From Cohnella zeiphila (GTDB taxonomy: Bacteria > Bacillota > Bacilli > Paenibacillales > Paenibacillaceae): 64,000 bases of DNA. Of this stretch, positions 62,933 to 64,000 are shown one piece after another. The stretch lies in assembly GCF_014212055.1 (NCBI RefSeq), contig NZ_JACJVO010000021.1, forward strand, positions 62,001-126,000, written 5' to 3'. Both the position numbers and the translations under genes were made by a program. Below the pieces are notes generated by a model. That model had not been told where the DNA came from, searched no databases, and worked only from the letters and a program-made list of their open reading frames with translations. Numbering within the stretch: position 1 is the first letter of the stretch; every line of letters begins with the position of its first letter.

Positions 62933-64000
62933 TGGAGAATTTTGAACTATTAAAGAGTAAGGTTAATATGGAAATGGATGAAAAAATAAGAGAAATATAT
63001 GATTTTTGCGAAAATGTAAATATGATTGAATTTTTATCTTACAGTGCAGTCTTAAGTTGGATTAGTTTTGGTACACGTAATGAATATTCTTATATGTCGC
63101 CAATTGATTTTGAATATCTTGTCGGGGTGTTTCTAAGTTTAGGCTTTGACAAAAGCAAAAAAGGTAAGGGGAGCATTCAAGAGAACGGCAGAATATTAGA
63201 GAATCTCAAAAAGCTGATTCCATTGTGGAAGCTTTCTAATAACATTAGAAAAGTTGATGGAAAGACAGATATCTCCGATATTAATAAAGCTTTATTTGAG
63301 GCTAACTACATTTCGGCTACTGCAACAATAAAAGGTTATTCCCATTACCAGCCGAAGGATAAATTTAACAGTGCAATCTTTAAACCGTATAGCAATACAT
63401 TCAAAGCATCTATTGGGTTCGATTTTGATGAGGCCCTTAAATTCCTTGACATAATAAATGAACATTATAAAAAAATATTGGAACAAATAAGAAATGACTT
63501 AGATAGCATGATAGGTACTGTTGAACATTTGAATGATGAGTATTTGGGGATGCGTCTGTTTGAAGAGATGCACGCATATAAATTCAACGAAACTTTATTT
63601 TTTAATGAAGAAACAATTGAAATGAATTCACCGGATATTGATAGAGTTTCTTTTAGAAGTTTTTTGGAGTTTTTTTCAGTTGATATTACACAAATTAAGC
63701 TGAACAACATTAAATATTTTAATGATACTAACCCCTTTAAAGAAAAGCCTATCTTGTATTTAGACAATAAGTTTTTTTTAATTAATCCAATGACAATAAG
63801 ATGGTGTATGAAGGATCGGTTTGAAGACGAGTTGAAAAGAAATCAAAAAAAATGGCAAAGTTACAATGCATATAAATCAGATTGCCTAGAAGATTTAACA
63901 ATGAAGCTATTTAAGAAAATATTTCCTTCTGCTGAAATCTATAGTTCCTTATACTACATATCTAAAGAGGGAAAACGCTGCGAACTGGATGGGCTAGTTA
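62933..64000 (+). CDS. Unrecognised third gene of the defence operon (3' end outside window)
   Basis: At least 356 residues without a stop. The ATG follows AAGGAG, 56 bp after the helicase stop, with no terminator hairpin between. No signal peptide or membrane helix. The first ~330 residues are Lys/Asn/Ile/Phe-rich and mostly helical; I recognise no family. The visible end reads LYYISKEGKRCELDGLV. A hydrophobic strand followed by E-x-D-G-L is the usual first half of a PD-(D/E)xK nuclease core, and the catalytic E-x-K would lie past the window. Same base composition and direction as the two genes before it, so a three-gene operon is likely. Confidence 0.7.

Overview
The window comes from a high-GC, endospore-forming Firmicute of the Paenibacillaceae type (Paenibacillus/Cohnella-like). 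Evidence: the B. subtilis-like block dnaE...accDA-pyk...citZ-icd-mdh...phoP/phoR...polA-mutM-ytaF-coaE...nrdR, an alpha/beta-type spore protein gene, YtaF, and Lpl/Ytc-type sugar ABC transporters beside Gfo/Idh dehydrogenases. About 58 kb is GC-rich. The last ~5.5 kb is strikingly AT-rich and clearly of different origin.

Layout. 1-9.7 kb: end of dnaE, then a carbohydrate-uptake locus (membrane-bound AraC regulator, lipoprotein binding protein, two permeases, an unknown protein, two Gfo/Idh dehydrogenases). 9.7-10.8 kb: a decayed PadR-like gene invaded by four 51-bp palindromic tandem repeats. 10.8-16.3 kb: small conserved protein, accDA, pyk, a thioesterase and membrane proteins; pfkA, often found between accA and pyk, is absent. 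16.3-20.5 kb: polyphosphate genes ppk and ppx with a 53-codon gene between them. 20.7-28.6 kb: TCA genes citZ, icd, mdh and class I fumarase, plus small regulators. 28.6-31.3 kb: phoR then phoP, the reverse of the B. subtilis order. 31.4-35.8 kb: a second AraC/dehydrogenase/isomerase sugar locus. 36.1-41.9 kb: a lipoprotein cluster with a stand-alone CuA cupredoxin and two tandem PQQ-type dehydrogenases whose active sites carry the aspartate signature of lanthanide-dependent enzymes. 42-51 kb: phosphate block (CBS-chemoreceptor-like protein, pstCAB1B2-phoU, GGDEF protein, EAL protein). 51-57.7 kb: polA-mutM-ytaF-coaE-lytic transglycosylase, spore protein, nrdR. 57.8-58.6 kb: tRNA-Ala and tRNA-Leu genes with tRNA fragments and direct repeats. 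58.9-64 kb: AT-rich Gabija-like defence operon (OLD-family ATPase/TOPRIM nuclease, UvrD-like helicase) followed by a third, unrecognised gene that runs off the window.

The strongest regulatory signal is a Pho regulon read directly from the DNA. Five promoters have the same 54-bp architecture: PhoP hexamers like TTTACA/TTAACA on an 11-bp grid, then exactly 9 bp, then a -10 hexamer. A sixth is one base longer. They precede ppk, the 53-codon gene, phoP, the CBS-chemoreceptor-like gene, pstC and the GGDEF-EAL operon. This implies that phosphate limitation controls polyphosphate, phosphate uptake and a cyclic-di-GMP module together. A second signal is a TTACTAGTAA operator just downstream of both divergent promoters between the CuA lipoprotein and the first PQQ dehydrogenase.

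All gene calls rest on reading the translated sequences and motifs; no database search was possible.
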